The notes beneath the pieces were generated by a model. That model saw only the letters and a program-made list of their open reading frames with translations, was not told the origin of the DNA and made no database searches. Shown here one piece after another: positions 1-6,465 of a stretch of 9,596 nt of DNA. Each line of letters starts with the position of its first letter. The stretch's first letter is position 1. Source of the stretch: JBFJVZ01 sp041623895 (GTDB lineage: Bacteria > Planctomycetota > Planctomycetia > Pirellulales > Pirellulaceae); contig JBFJVZ010000315.1 in assembly GCA_041623895.1 (NCBI GenBank), positions 1 through 9,596 of the forward strand, given 5' to 3'. A program made the translations under genes and the position numbers.

Positions 1-2477
1 GGAATCGGATTGCTGCAGCCGAACCAATTGCCGTGATCATCGCGGTGACGTCCAAACTGAGTTCGTCCGCTTTGCAGTTCCAGCGATCCGTCCTCGGGTC
101 GAATGCGCAAATCCTGGCCGCCCAGGTCGACTTTCTTTCCCGTCTTCAGCGATTCGATCGTGCCACCGCTATCTCCGTTGGCCAGGTACAGCCAGTTATC
201 TAGCCCGCGCTCAAAACCATTGACGCGGTGTTGCTGATTTCCTTCGCCAAACCCGCGGTACAGGTCCTCGCGGAATTCGGCTTTGCCGTCACCGTCGCGG
301 TCGGCTGCAAAGAAGATCGTCGGTGCGGCACTGACGATCACGCCATCTCGCCAGGCGATCACACCGGTTGGGTATGCGATCTGATCCAAGAACAATGTCG
401 ACTTGTCATACTGACCATCGCCATCGGTGTCCTGCAAATAACGAACGCGGCCACCCGGTTTTCCTCGGTCGTCCAGTCCCAGCGGATAGTCGGCCATCTC
501 CACCACCCACAGTTTTCCATCCGGCCCCCAGTCCAACGCGATCGGATCCATCACCAGCGGTTCCGCGGCCATCAGTTCGACCGTGAAACCGGGATGAACC
601 TTGATGGAATCGAGCGACAGCGTGGGCGAACGTGGTCCCGGCTCTGTCTTTCCTAAGAGCTGCGAAAATGATCGCCGGTCGACGCCGTCGGGCAAACGAT
701 GAGTGTCTTCGTTTTGCACCCACATGTGGTCGTCGACAAACCAAACGCCGTTGTTGGTTCCGTCGCGAACAATCAGGGGCACGTCGTCTACATCCGGAAC
801 GACTCGCGAGAAGCCAGCGGAGTCGACGTCATAAAGGCAGATGCCGGTTTCCGCAGCGTTGGAAACAATCAGGTCGTCGTGGCCGTCTTTGTCAAAGTCC
901 ACAAACCGAACACCGTTGTCTCGCCCTGTTGCGTCGACGATCGCGTAGGGAATCGGTGCCTGGGTATTCCAATTCCCATTCGCATCCCGCTGGAGAATGC
1001 GTTTTTCCGACGGATTTCCGAGCAGGATCTCAGAGATTCCGTCTCGATCCAGATCGCGGAGCCTGACGCCCTGATCGAGTCCGCCGGCCGATGTCCGCAC
1101 AGCACGCAACAACGATTTCGGCAGCTCCTTTCGCGTGATTCGGTCATCGGCAAACAAATAGATCGACTGGTCGTGTTGATTGTTAACCAGCAAAGACGTT
1201 GTCGCTTGCGGGTCTAAGTGGCCAAACTTGACCCCCAAATCGATACGCCCTGATGCTCCTTGAGCAGTGAATTGAATGTTGTGATCGAGATCGCGCCAAC
1301 GCTTTGTTTTCGGCAGCCACACTCGAGCGACTTTGCGCTGGTCATTGCCGATCATCACGTCCAAGAAACCGTCTTGGTCCAGATCGACGATGCGGACACC
1401 GTTATCACCTCCATCATCGTCCGAGCGCAGCGGTTGTCCAAGCAACAACCGCTCGTTAATCCGGTCGACGCATTCCTTGAAGGTCAGAAACTTGACGCGC
1501 TTGCCATACTTCTCTCGTGCATAGTCGATCAGTTCGATGACCTGGTCGTTGCGAATCCAACCGTGTGGATGAAAGACCAGATTAAACATTCCCTGCTTGA
1601 TCACGGTCGCATCGAGCGCCGCCTTCATGTCAGCGACCGTTTTGGGATTATTTGGTTGGTGCAGGTTTTGTGCTTCCCAATCGCTGGGCACCATGCACGG
1701 GAACTGCCAGCACAGTTTGCCGATCACGTAGGGATAGGGGTAGTTTTCGATGGTGTTAACGAAAGACGGAAACGGGATGTATTTCTTGAACCGCGGTTTG
1801 CCGTCGTCATCGGTTACCAACTCGCCCGGCAATTGCGGATCCGCTGCTGTATAGACATTGAAGACGCTGCTGTCGGCTTGCAGAAAGTTGCCCAGTTCCG
1901 TGCGGCTGTTGAAGATTTCCTTCCAGAGCCGCGGGCTGGGAGTGTTGCGTGAATCGCAGCACGGCGTGCGAAAGGCAACGGGCTGGTTACCCGGTATTGC
2001 TGCCAGCATGTCAACACAGCGATCGTAAGTCGATTTGGCGGTCGAAAAATTGCCGCCTTGCAGGCAGGGACAAGGATGATCAACCGTGTGGACTTCGATC
2101 GACAAACCTTCACCAATCCACGTTTGCAGTTGCGGATCGTTGGGATCGATACGGCAGGTCATGATGCTGACCGGTGCGCGGCCGTCGATCTTCTTCAGCT
2201 GCTCCAGAATCGGCCTCAAGTAGACCTCGTATTTCGCCGTTTCCCTCATGTCGTCGATGGCCAACGTGACGACGGCATCCACACCACTCTCGCCGACCCA
2301 CTGTGGCGTCGTGAGTTTTGGAAAGTGTGTGCCCGGATAATAGGGTTCGGCGTATTCGTCCAGGTAGCTCAGCGAACTGGATCTTGCCAGCGAACTGGAT
2401 TGGGCCAACAAACCGGACGGAACCAGCAAACTGGAGCAAAAAAAACACGCCACCAGCAAGTCGACAAATCGAAACAT
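1..2477 (-). CDS. Secreted polysaccharide deacetylase / VCBS-like repeat / PVC-type dehydrogenase fusion (3' end outside window)
   Basis: The frame is open for 825 codons from ATG at 2477 to the window edge, so the C-terminus is missing. Residues 1-25 form a signal peptide (hydrophobic core, likely cleavage after LLA-25), so the protein is exported. Residues about 65-335 resemble the NodB polysaccharide deacetylase fold: LAIDDMRE (72-79) stands for the usual TFDDG motif, HTVDHP (130-135) is the metal-binding HxxxH motif, FRTPCCD (169-175) the RxP motif, and FHPHGW (302-307) the late His motif. Five GVxxxDxD-type units follow, at residues 360, 415, 470, 522 and 577; units 1, 3 and 4 keep DLDxDG or DFDKDG, as in FG-GAP/VCBS propeller repeats. 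From about 620 the sequence HPGFTVELMAAEPLVMDP and then GKLWVVEMADYP (starting near 655) match the start of planctomycete membrane-bound dehydrogenases (TIGR02604-like); such proteins often end in HEAT repeats and a CxxCH heme site, not visible here. GAGG lies 10 nt before the start. Substrate unknown. Confidence 0.88.
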   Translation of the reverse strand, partial: MFRFVDLLVACFFCSSLLVPSGLLAQSSSLARSSSLSYLDEYAEPYYPGTHFPKLTTPQWVGESGVDAVVTLAIDDMRETAKYEVYLRPILEQLKKIDGRAPVSIMTCRIDPNDPQLQTWIGEGLSIEVHTVDHPCPCLQGGNFSTAKSTYDRCVDMLAAIPGNQPVAFRTPCCDSRNTPSPRLWKEIFNSRTELGNFLQADSSVFNVYTAADPQLPGELVTDDDGKPRFKKYIPFPSFVNTIENYPYPYVIGKLCWQFPCMVPSDWEAQNLHQPNNPKTVADMKAALDATVIKQGMFNLVFHPHGWIRNDQVIELIDYAREKYGKRVKFLTFKECVDRINERLLLGQPLRSDDDGGDNGVRIVDLDQDGFLDVMIGNDQRKVARVWLPKTKRWRDLDHNIQFTAQGASGRIDLGVKFGHLDPQATTSLLVNNQHDQSIYLFADDRITRKELPKSLLRAVRTSAGGLDQGVRLRDLDRDGISEILLGNPSEKRILQRDANGNWNTQAPIPYAIVDATGRDNGVRFVDFDKDGHDDLIVSNAAETGICLYDVDSAGFSRVVPDVDDVPLIVRDGTNNGVWFVDDHMWVQNEDTHRLPDGVDRRSFSQLLGKTEPGPRSPTLSLDSIKVHPGFTVELMAAEPLVMDPIALDWGPDGKLWVVEMADYPLGLDDRGKPGGRVRYLQDTDGDGQYDKSTLFLDQIAYPTGVIAWRDGVIVSAAPTIFFAADRDGDGKAEFREDLYRGFGEGNQQHRVNGFERGLDNWLYLANGDSGGTIESLKTGKKVDLGGQDLRIRPEDGSLELQSGRTQFGRHRDDHGNWFGCSNPI
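2371..2442. repeat. Four-unit degenerate 18-bp tandem repeat inside the fusion gene
   Basis: Four consecutive 18-bp units begin at 2371, 2389, 2407 and 2425, with plus-strand cores AGCGAACTGGAT, AGCGAACTGGAT, AACAAACCGGAC and AGCAAACTGGAG. In the minus-strand gene they encode a hexapeptide repeat (SSLLVP, SGLLAQ, SSSLAR, SSSLS) spanning the end of the signal peptide and the first mature residues. The period keeps the reading frame, so unit gain or loss would change only linker or signal length. Confidence 0.8.
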
Positions 2478-2487
2478 AAAGTCCAAG

Positions 2488-2491
2488 CCTC
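2488..2491 (-). promoter_or_regulatory. Shine-Dalgarno-like GAGG for the fusion gene
   Basis: GAGG on the minus strand sits 10 nt upstream of the ATG at 2477. This supports that start, which is also the one that gives a proper signal peptide. Confidence 0.45.
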
Positions 2492-2548
2492 GCGGATCAA
2501 CACCACCACTTCACTTCCACAATATCTTAAACTACTTGAACTGCCTCC

Positions 2549-2585
2549 CTGGGAGGGCGAAGCTCCCGCTGAGCCGCCGCCGAGG
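2549..2585. repeat. REP-like intergenic palindromic element (EAPAEP type)
   Basis: The divergent intergenic region contains GGGAGGGCGAAGCTCCCGCT followed by GAGCCGCCG. It can fold as GGGAG/CTCCC around a 7-nt loop or as GCTC/GAGC around CCGCT. Read on the plus strand in one frame it gives WEGEAPAEPPP, a string I associate with spurious short ORFs in planctomycete genomes and hence with a dispersed repeat. Only one copy occurs in this window, so its repeat status rests on recollection and needs a genome search. Confidence 0.45.
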
Positions 2586-2647
2586 ATTTGGGCGCACGCT
2601 GACCGTCAGAACCCACCCCCCTCAACACTCTACTATCCAGCGAAGAT

Positions 2648-3469
2648 ATGAAACTGGGAATCATCAACAGTGCTTTTCAGCAAGCCGGCCTGGACACGAA
2701 AACGGGTTTGGAGCATATCGCTCGGATCGGGTTCGACAGCGTCGACATCTTCACCGAAGCCATGACGATCGAGCAGGCCGAGATCGATTTGATCCGCAGC
2801 ACCTGCGAGGCCAATGATTTGCCGATCATTTCCACCGTCGTCGTCTCCGCCGGACTTATCGACTTTAATGATCCTGTGCGTGAATTCCATCTCCAACGCA
2901 CCAAGAAATTTTTGGATCTGGCCGAGACGTTTCAATCGAAGAACCTGTTGCTGGTGATCGGCGAATACATCTGGCAGCGAGAAGTGATCCCGCCGGAGGC
3001 CCAATGGGACTGGGGCGTGGAGTGTGTGCGAGAACTTGGCCAATACGCCGGCCAGCGCGACTTGGACATCGCCCTGGAACTGGAACCCTTTCGCTTGAGC
3101 CTGCTGAACAGCGTACCGGAGATGGTCCGCTTCATCGATGATGTGGGACTTCCGAACGTCAAAGCCAACATTGATGTCAGTCATCTGGTCTTGTCCGATA
3201 CTTCGCCAGCTGACTTGGAATCATTCAAGGGTAAAGCGACTCATGTGCACATCAGCGATTGCGACGGTAAAGTGCACGGCGATTTGCCGCCTGGCCGCGG
3301 CGTGGTCAAGTTCGCACCGTACTTACAGGCGATCAAGGAACTTGACTTTGAAGGAGCCGTTTCACTGGAGCTGGAATACTCGCCCGATCCGTCCAAGATC
3401 GTCGAGTGGGTGGAAGAAGCGTACGAAGCGACCGACAAATTGATGCAGCAAGTGGGACTAAGAGGATAA
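2648..3469 (+). CDS. Sugar phosphate isomerase/epimerase-type TIM barrel (AP endonuclease 2 / D-tagatose 3-epimerase-like)
   Basis: This 273-aa protein without a signal peptide is a probable cytoplasmic, divalent-metal-dependent sugar or polyol (keto-sugar) epimerase or isomerase. It has the Xylose_isom/AP_endonuc_2 TIM-barrel pattern: MKLGIINSAF as strand 1, ALELEPF (142-148; Glu146 in the metal-Glu position), NIDVSH (174-179; Asp176 and His179), HVHISDCDG (199-207; His201 as the third ligand region), PGRGVV (215-220), and SLELEYS (239-245; Glu241 or Glu243 as the last ligand). All four expected metal-ligand positions are thus filled. The length is normal for the family (about 260-300 aa). 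The next gene, a Gfo/Idh/MocA dehydrogenase, abuts it with no gap, which is typical of sugar or inositol catabolism where an epimerase and an oxidoreductase act on the same compound. There is no clear Shine-Dalgarno site. The exact substrate cannot be read from the sequence. Confidence 0.88.
   Translation: MKLGIINSAFQQAGLDTKTGLEHIARIGFDSVDIFTEAMTIEQAEIDLIRSTCEANDLPIISTVVVSAGLIDFNDPVREFHLQRTKKFLDLAETFQSKNLLLVIGEYIWQREVIPPEAQWDWGVECVRELGQYAGQRDLDIALELEPFRLSLLNSVPEMVRFIDDVGLPNVKANIDVSHLVLSDTSPADLESFKGKATHVHISDCDGKVHGDLPPGRGVVKFAPYLQAIKELDFEGAVSLELEYSPDPSKIVEWVEEAYEATDKLMQQVGLRG
3460..3466 (+). promoter_or_regulatory. Shine-Dalgarno-like AAGAGG fixing a GTG start
   Basis: The end of the upstream epimerase gene contains AAGAGG a few nucleotides before the GTG at 3470. 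It supports translation starting at GTG directly after the TAA stop (3467-3469) and suggests translational coupling of the two genes. Confidence 0.5.
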
Positions 3470-4582
3470 GTGACTGACGACGACGATTACGGCTTGAGCC
3501 CGACGAAGGAGGTGCGTGAGAGTCCAGCTCCGCGGATCGACTATGCGCCCCCCAAACCCAAATCTTACAACCCCAAGATCGGGCTGATCGGTGCCGGTGG
3601 GATCAGCGAATTTCACCTCAAGAACTATCGCACTTGTGGCTACGAGGTTGCCGCCATCGCCAGCCGCAGGCGGGCCAATGCGGAAAAACGGCGTGACGAA
3701 TTCTATCCCACTGCCGAGGTCTACGATCATTACGCGCAAATCCTGCAGCGCGATGACATCGAAGTCGTCGACGTTACCCCTCATCCGGAAGACCGGCTGC
3801 CGATCTTGCGAGATTCGATCGAGGCGGGCAAACACGTTTTGAGCCAAAAACCGTTCGTGCTGAACTTGGATGATGGCCAGCGATTGGTTGAGCTGGCACG
3901 GCAAAAGGGCGTCAAGTTCGCTGTCAATCAGAACGGCCGTTGGGCGCCGCACTTCAGCTACTTTCGCAATGCCATCGACTCGGGCTTGATCGGCGATGTC
4001 ACGTCGATCGATTTCTCATTGCAATGGGATCAAACCTGGATCGCGGGTAACGAAGCCTTTGAAAGTATCCATCATCTAATTTTGTTCGACTTCGGCGTTC
4101 ACTGGTTCGATATGGCTAACTGTTTGATGGGCGGGCAACAAGCAAACTCGGTCTTCGCGATGGCCACTCGCTGTGCTAGTCAATGCTACAAGCCGCCGGC
4201 AGTCGCATCGGCTGTGATTGGCTATCCGTCGGCCCAAGTGCGGATCTCGTTTCACGGCCACACCAGGCTGGGAGAAGAAGACGTCACGACAGTTGTGGGC
4301 ACGCATGGCACGCTACGATCGCGCGGACCGGGGTTGAATGACCAGCCACTCATGCAAGTCTTTTTGGAAGCAGGTCAGTGCACAGTGCCGCTGGAGGGCT
4401 GTTGGTTTGAGTCCGGGTTCCAAGGCACGATGGGTGAATTGCTGTGTGCCATCGAAGATGATCGAGAGCCAAGCCACGGTGCGGCGGGGAATCTGAAAAG
4501 CTTGGAACTTTGTTTCGCCGCTGTTGCCAGTGCCGACAGCGGCAAAGTGGTTCAAGTTGGCTCGGTCCGCCAGGTAAAGTAA
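3470..4582 (+). CDS. Gfo/Idh/MocA family NAD(P)-dependent oxidoreductase
   Basis: This 370-aa protein is a probable cytoplasmic dehydrogenase of a sugar, sugar derivative or inositol. The Rossmann nucleotide-binding motif GLIGAGGIS lies at 38-46. ASRRR (64-68) follows the second strand, where the nucleotide's adenosine ribose or phosphate is recognised; the Arg run could favour NADP. SQKPF (125-129) replaces the usual EKP motif but keeps the catalytic-region Lys127. FGVHWFDM (208-215) supplies the conserved HxxxD-type active-site His211 and Asp214, and GTHGTL (277-282) is the common C-terminal GTxG motif. Residues 1-34 are an acidic then proline-rich extension before the fold, longer than in most relatives; the first alternative in-frame Met is far downstream, so the GTG start stands. 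It begins right after the stop of the upstream epimerase, so the two are almost surely co-transcribed and probably act on the same substrate. Confidence 0.9.
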   Translation: MTDDDDYGLSPTKEVRESPAPRIDYAPPKPKSYNPKIGLIGAGGISEFHLKNYRTCGYEVAAIASRRRANAEKRRDEFYPTAEVYDHYAQILQRDDIEVVDVTPHPEDRLPILRDSIEAGKHVLSQKPFVLNLDDGQRLVELARQKGVKFAVNQNGRWAPHFSYFRNAIDSGLIGDVTSIDFSLQWDQTWIAGNEAFESIHHLILFDFGVHWFDMANCLMGGQQANSVFAMATRCASQCYKPPAVASAVIGYPSAQVRISFHGHTRLGEEDVTTVVGTHGTLRSRGPGLNDQPLMQVFLEAGQCTVPLEGCWFESGFQGTMGELLCAIEDDREPSHGAAGNLKSLELCFAAVASADSGKVVQVGSVRQVK

Positions 4583-4674
4583 TCCAAGACGCTAAACTCT
4601 ATCTGATCGGCAACGCAAGCATTCATTTCACGTTTGTAGACATGTTTTGGAGCGCCGACCTTCAACCCCTGAAC

Positions 4675-4700
4675 AGCGAATTCGGATAGCGAATTCGGAG
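4675..4700. repeat. Two-copy 13-bp direct tandem repeat
   Basis: AGCGAATTCGGAT (4675-4687) is followed directly by AGCGAATTCGGAG (4688-4700), 12 of 13 bases identical, in the leader of the exported TIM-barrel gene. The second copy ends in GGAG, 14 nt before the start codon. It could be a protein-binding direct repeat or a slippage duplication. Confidence 0.7.
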
Positions 4701-4714
4701 ACTTCGACGACAAT

Positions 4715-5551
4715 ATGATGCGACTGCTCTCATTTTTTTGCCTTTCCTTGGCGGCGACGTTGCCCAGCGGCGGCGAAGATGCCGCACGCCCCTTCAACCC
4801 GCCGTTCTTTGCGTTTGAGAACGGCGTGCACTTCGGCAGCACGGAGCAGCGAGTCGAAGTGCTAAAGGAACTGGGTTACGACGGGTTCGGTTCAGCAAAC
4901 CCGCGGAATTTAGCGGCTCGTTTGCCCGTCTACGACAAAGCGGGCTTAAAGATCTTTAGCCTGTACGTGGGCGGTCGCTTGGATGCCGATGGTCCCAAGT
5001 ACGATCCGATGATCTCCACGGCCATCAAGCAGTTGCAGGGCCGCGAGACCATGATTGAGCTTTACGTGCAAGGCGGCGCGGGCGGCAACGATACCTCGGC
5101 GGTCGCATTTGTACGAGACATCGCGGATCAGGCCAGGCAATCCGGGCTCCGCGTGGTGCTCTACCCACACACGGGTTTCTACATTGACACAATCGCCGAC
5201 GCCGTGCGAATCGCCAAGCAAGCCGACCGCGATAACATCGGCGTGATGTTTAATCTGTGCCACTTCTTGAACGTGGAGCGGGGCGGCGATTTCAAGCAAG
5301 CACTCGCGGGCGCTGAACCGTACCTCTGGCGGGTCAGCGTCTCCGGCGGCAAGGTCGGCGGCAAACCATGGAACGAGTTGATACAACCTCTCGATCAGGG
5401 CGACTTTGATCAAGTGGAACTTTTGCGCGAGCTGAAGAAACTTGGATTCCGAGGAGCCGTCGGGTTGCAATGCTACGGTGTCCGCGGCGACGCCAAAGAA
5501 AACCTGCAACGCAGCATCGCCGCCTGGCGAAAAAACCTGGCGAGCCTGTAG
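4715..5551 (+). CDS. Exported TIM-barrel protein, sugar phosphate isomerase/epimerase-like
   Basis: This 278-aa protein begins with a short signal peptide (MMRLLSFFCLSLAATLPSG), so it probably works in the periplasm or outside the cell. The remainder has the length and layout of an AP endonuclease 2-type TIM barrel: GVHFGSTEQRVEVLKELGYDGFG (starting at 37) as strand 1/helix 1, VVLYPHTGF (147-155), GVMFNLCHFL (176-185), WRVSVSGG (205-212) and GAVGLQCYGV (247-256). At the places where catalytic members carry Glu, Asp, His and Glu, this protein shows Tyr150/His152, Asn180 (with His183 kept), Ser208/Ser210 and Gln252, so either it uses a different metal set or it is not an epimerase. I recall these altered motifs as shared by a planctomycete subfamily, which suggests a distinct function, not decay. 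The start may be either of two adjacent ATG codons (4715 or 4718). The TAG stop lies within the left arm of an inverted repeat. Confidence 0.78.
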   Translation: MMRLLSFFCLSLAATLPSGGEDAARPFNPPFFAFENGVHFGSTEQRVEVLKELGYDGFGSANPRNLAARLPVYDKAGLKIFSLYVGGRLDADGPKYDPMISTAIKQLQGRETMIELYVQGGAGGNDTSAVAFVRDIADQARQSGLRVVLYPHTGFYIDTIADAVRIAKQADRDNIGVMFNLCHFLNVERGGDFKQALAGAEPYLWRVSVSGGKVGGKPWNELIQPLDQGDFDQVELLRELKKLGFRGAVGLQCYGVRGDAKENLQRSIAAWRKNLASL

Positions 5552-5655
5552 GCCTACGACTCCGTTCGCAGCACATTTGCGGCTTTGCCGCAAAACAGAT
5601 CGATAATGTGTCGACTCCTGTCGCAGCTGCCCTGCGAACGGAGTCGCAGGACTAC
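5548..5655. repeat. Structured inverted-repeat element (24-bp arms)
   Basis: Arms 5548-5571 and 5632-5655 are inverted copies matching at 22 of 24 positions, with a perfect 15-bp core (CGACTCCGTTCGCAG at 5557-5571 and its reverse complement at 5632-5646). Between them lie a perfect 8-bp hairpin TTTGCGGC-TTT-GCCGCAAA (5576-5594) and a third, direct-orientation near-copy of the core, CGACTCCTGTCGCAG (5612-5626, 13 of 15). The last can form an alternative local hairpin with 5632-5646 (7-bp plus 5-bp stems around CTGCC). The left arm supplies the TAG stop of the upstream gene. It looks like a REP/MITE-type non-coding element; there is no target-site duplication that I can identify and no poly-T that would make it a classic terminator. 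Confidence 0.72.
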
Positions 5656-5734
5656 GGCTATCGATGTTGCTTTATTCGCTCTGCAGGTCCTGGCCGACGA
5701 AAACTCCGCGGTGTGCCCGCGACTTGGAATCGAC

Positions 5735-5746
5735 TATAAATAACGG
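5735..5746 (+). promoter_or_regulatory. Possible -10 element (TATAAA) for a leaderless cysC transcript
   Basis: TATAAA at 5735-5740 lies 6 nt before the cysC ATG, and no Shine-Dalgarno site is present. If used as a -10 box, transcription would begin at or next to the start codon. No good -35 hexamer is visible 16-18 nt upstream, so this is only a candidate. Confidence 0.25.
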
Positions 5747-6418
5747 ATGGCAAAACCTTCCGAGATCATTTGGCACGAGCATGCCGTGGACCGCGAGGCG
5801 CGAGAAAAGCGTCTCGGACAGCGCGGCGTGGTCGTTTGGTTCACGGGGCTCAGCGGCTGTGGCAAGAGCACGATTGCCAACGAGTTGGATCGGCAACTCA
5901 ACGAACTGGGCCGGGCGACGATGCTATTGGATGGGGACAACATTCGTCACGGCTTGTGTGCCCCGCCGGCGCGACTTGCCGAGGAACACGGCGAGGAATT
6001 CGCTCAGCGTTTTGGGCTTGGATTTGCTGAAATCGACCGGGAAGAAAACATCCGCCGGATCGGCAGCGTCGCCGCACTGATGGCTTCCGCCGGTTTGATC
6101 ACCTTGACGGCGTTCGTCAGCCCGTATCGCCGCGACCGCGATCGCGTCCGAAAGATCGTCGAGGGTGCGGGCAAGATGGGCGACTTCATCGAAATCTTTG
6201 TGGACACCCCGCTGGCCGTCTGTGAGTCCCGCGACCCGAAAGGGCTTTACAAAAAGGCACGCGCGGGCGAAATCAAGAACTTCACGGGCATCAGCGACCC
6301 CTACGAGGCCCCCCAGAATCCGGAGATTCATCTGGCGGGTGGGGACGATCGGACACCCGCCCAGCAAGCTGGCGAAGTCCTCGAGATGCTCGCTGCCCGC
6401 GGGATTTGGGGTGTTTAA
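5747..6418 (+). CDS. cysC: Adenylylsulfate (APS) kinase
   Basis: This 223-aa cytoplasmic enzyme phosphorylates APS with ATP to give PAPS, used for sulfate reduction or for sulfotransferases. The Walker A loop GLSGCGKST is at 34-42; LDGDNIRHGL (61-70) is the family's APS-binding motif; REENIRRIG (98-106) and TAFVSPYR (121-128; Ser125 in the phosphoserine position known from E. coli CysC) follow; DTPLAVCESRDPKGLYKKAR (153-172) and FTGISDPYEAPQNPE (179-193) complete the signature. After RHGL there are about 18 extra residues (roughly 71-88, with acidic EEHGEEF) where most CysC proteins go straight to a short LGF segment; the frame and downstream motifs are intact, so this is an in-frame lid insertion. 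No other sulfate-assimilation gene (cysD, cysN, cysH) is visible nearby. The ATG is the first in the frame next to the motifs, with no clear ribosome-binding site. Confidence 0.95.
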   Translation: MAKPSEIIWHEHAVDREAREKRLGQRGVVVWFTGLSGCGKSTIANELDRQLNELGRATMLLDGDNIRHGLCAPPARLAEEHGEEFAQRFGLGFAEIDREENIRRIGSVAALMASAGLITLTAFVSPYRRDRDRVRKIVEGAGKMGDFIEIFVDTPLAVCESRDPKGLYKKARAGEIKNFTGISDPYEAPQNPEIHLAGGDDRTPAQQAGEVLEMLAARGIWGV

Positions 6419-6465
6419 CGGGAAAACCAGCCCAATCGCGTTGTCCCGAAGCAGGTAATTTGCCG

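Noticed and set aside
228..1952. Several plus-strand open frames (228-656, 699-1217, 1260-1952)
   Set aside because: They lie opposite the minus-strand fusion gene, which has clear domain motifs and a signal peptide. Their translations are mirror images of its repeat and Asp/Gly-rich segments and resemble no family.
2500..2545. Search for sigma-70 promoters of the divergent genes
   Set aside because: A minus-strand TAAGAT (2524-2529) could be a -10 box, but no acceptable -35 hexamer lies at the right distance, so no promoter is claimed.
2633..3184. Minus-strand 183-codon frame across the epimerase gene
   Set aside because: It is antisense to a gene with all expected metal-ligand motifs, and its translation has no recognisable features.
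4552..4842. Minus-strand 96-codon frame covering the gap before the exported TIM barrel
   Set aside because: It spans a leader and the signal-peptide coding sequence of a well-supported plus-strand gene; no start signal or family resemblance.
4946..5593. Minus-strand 215-codon frame
   Set aside because: Antisense to the exported TIM-barrel gene and running into the inverted repeat; the translation looks like a shadow.
5557..5655. Inverted repeat considered as CRISPR or as transposon ends
   Set aside because: There are only three core copies in mixed orientation with unequal spacing, no cas genes, no transposase frame between the arms and no evident target duplication.
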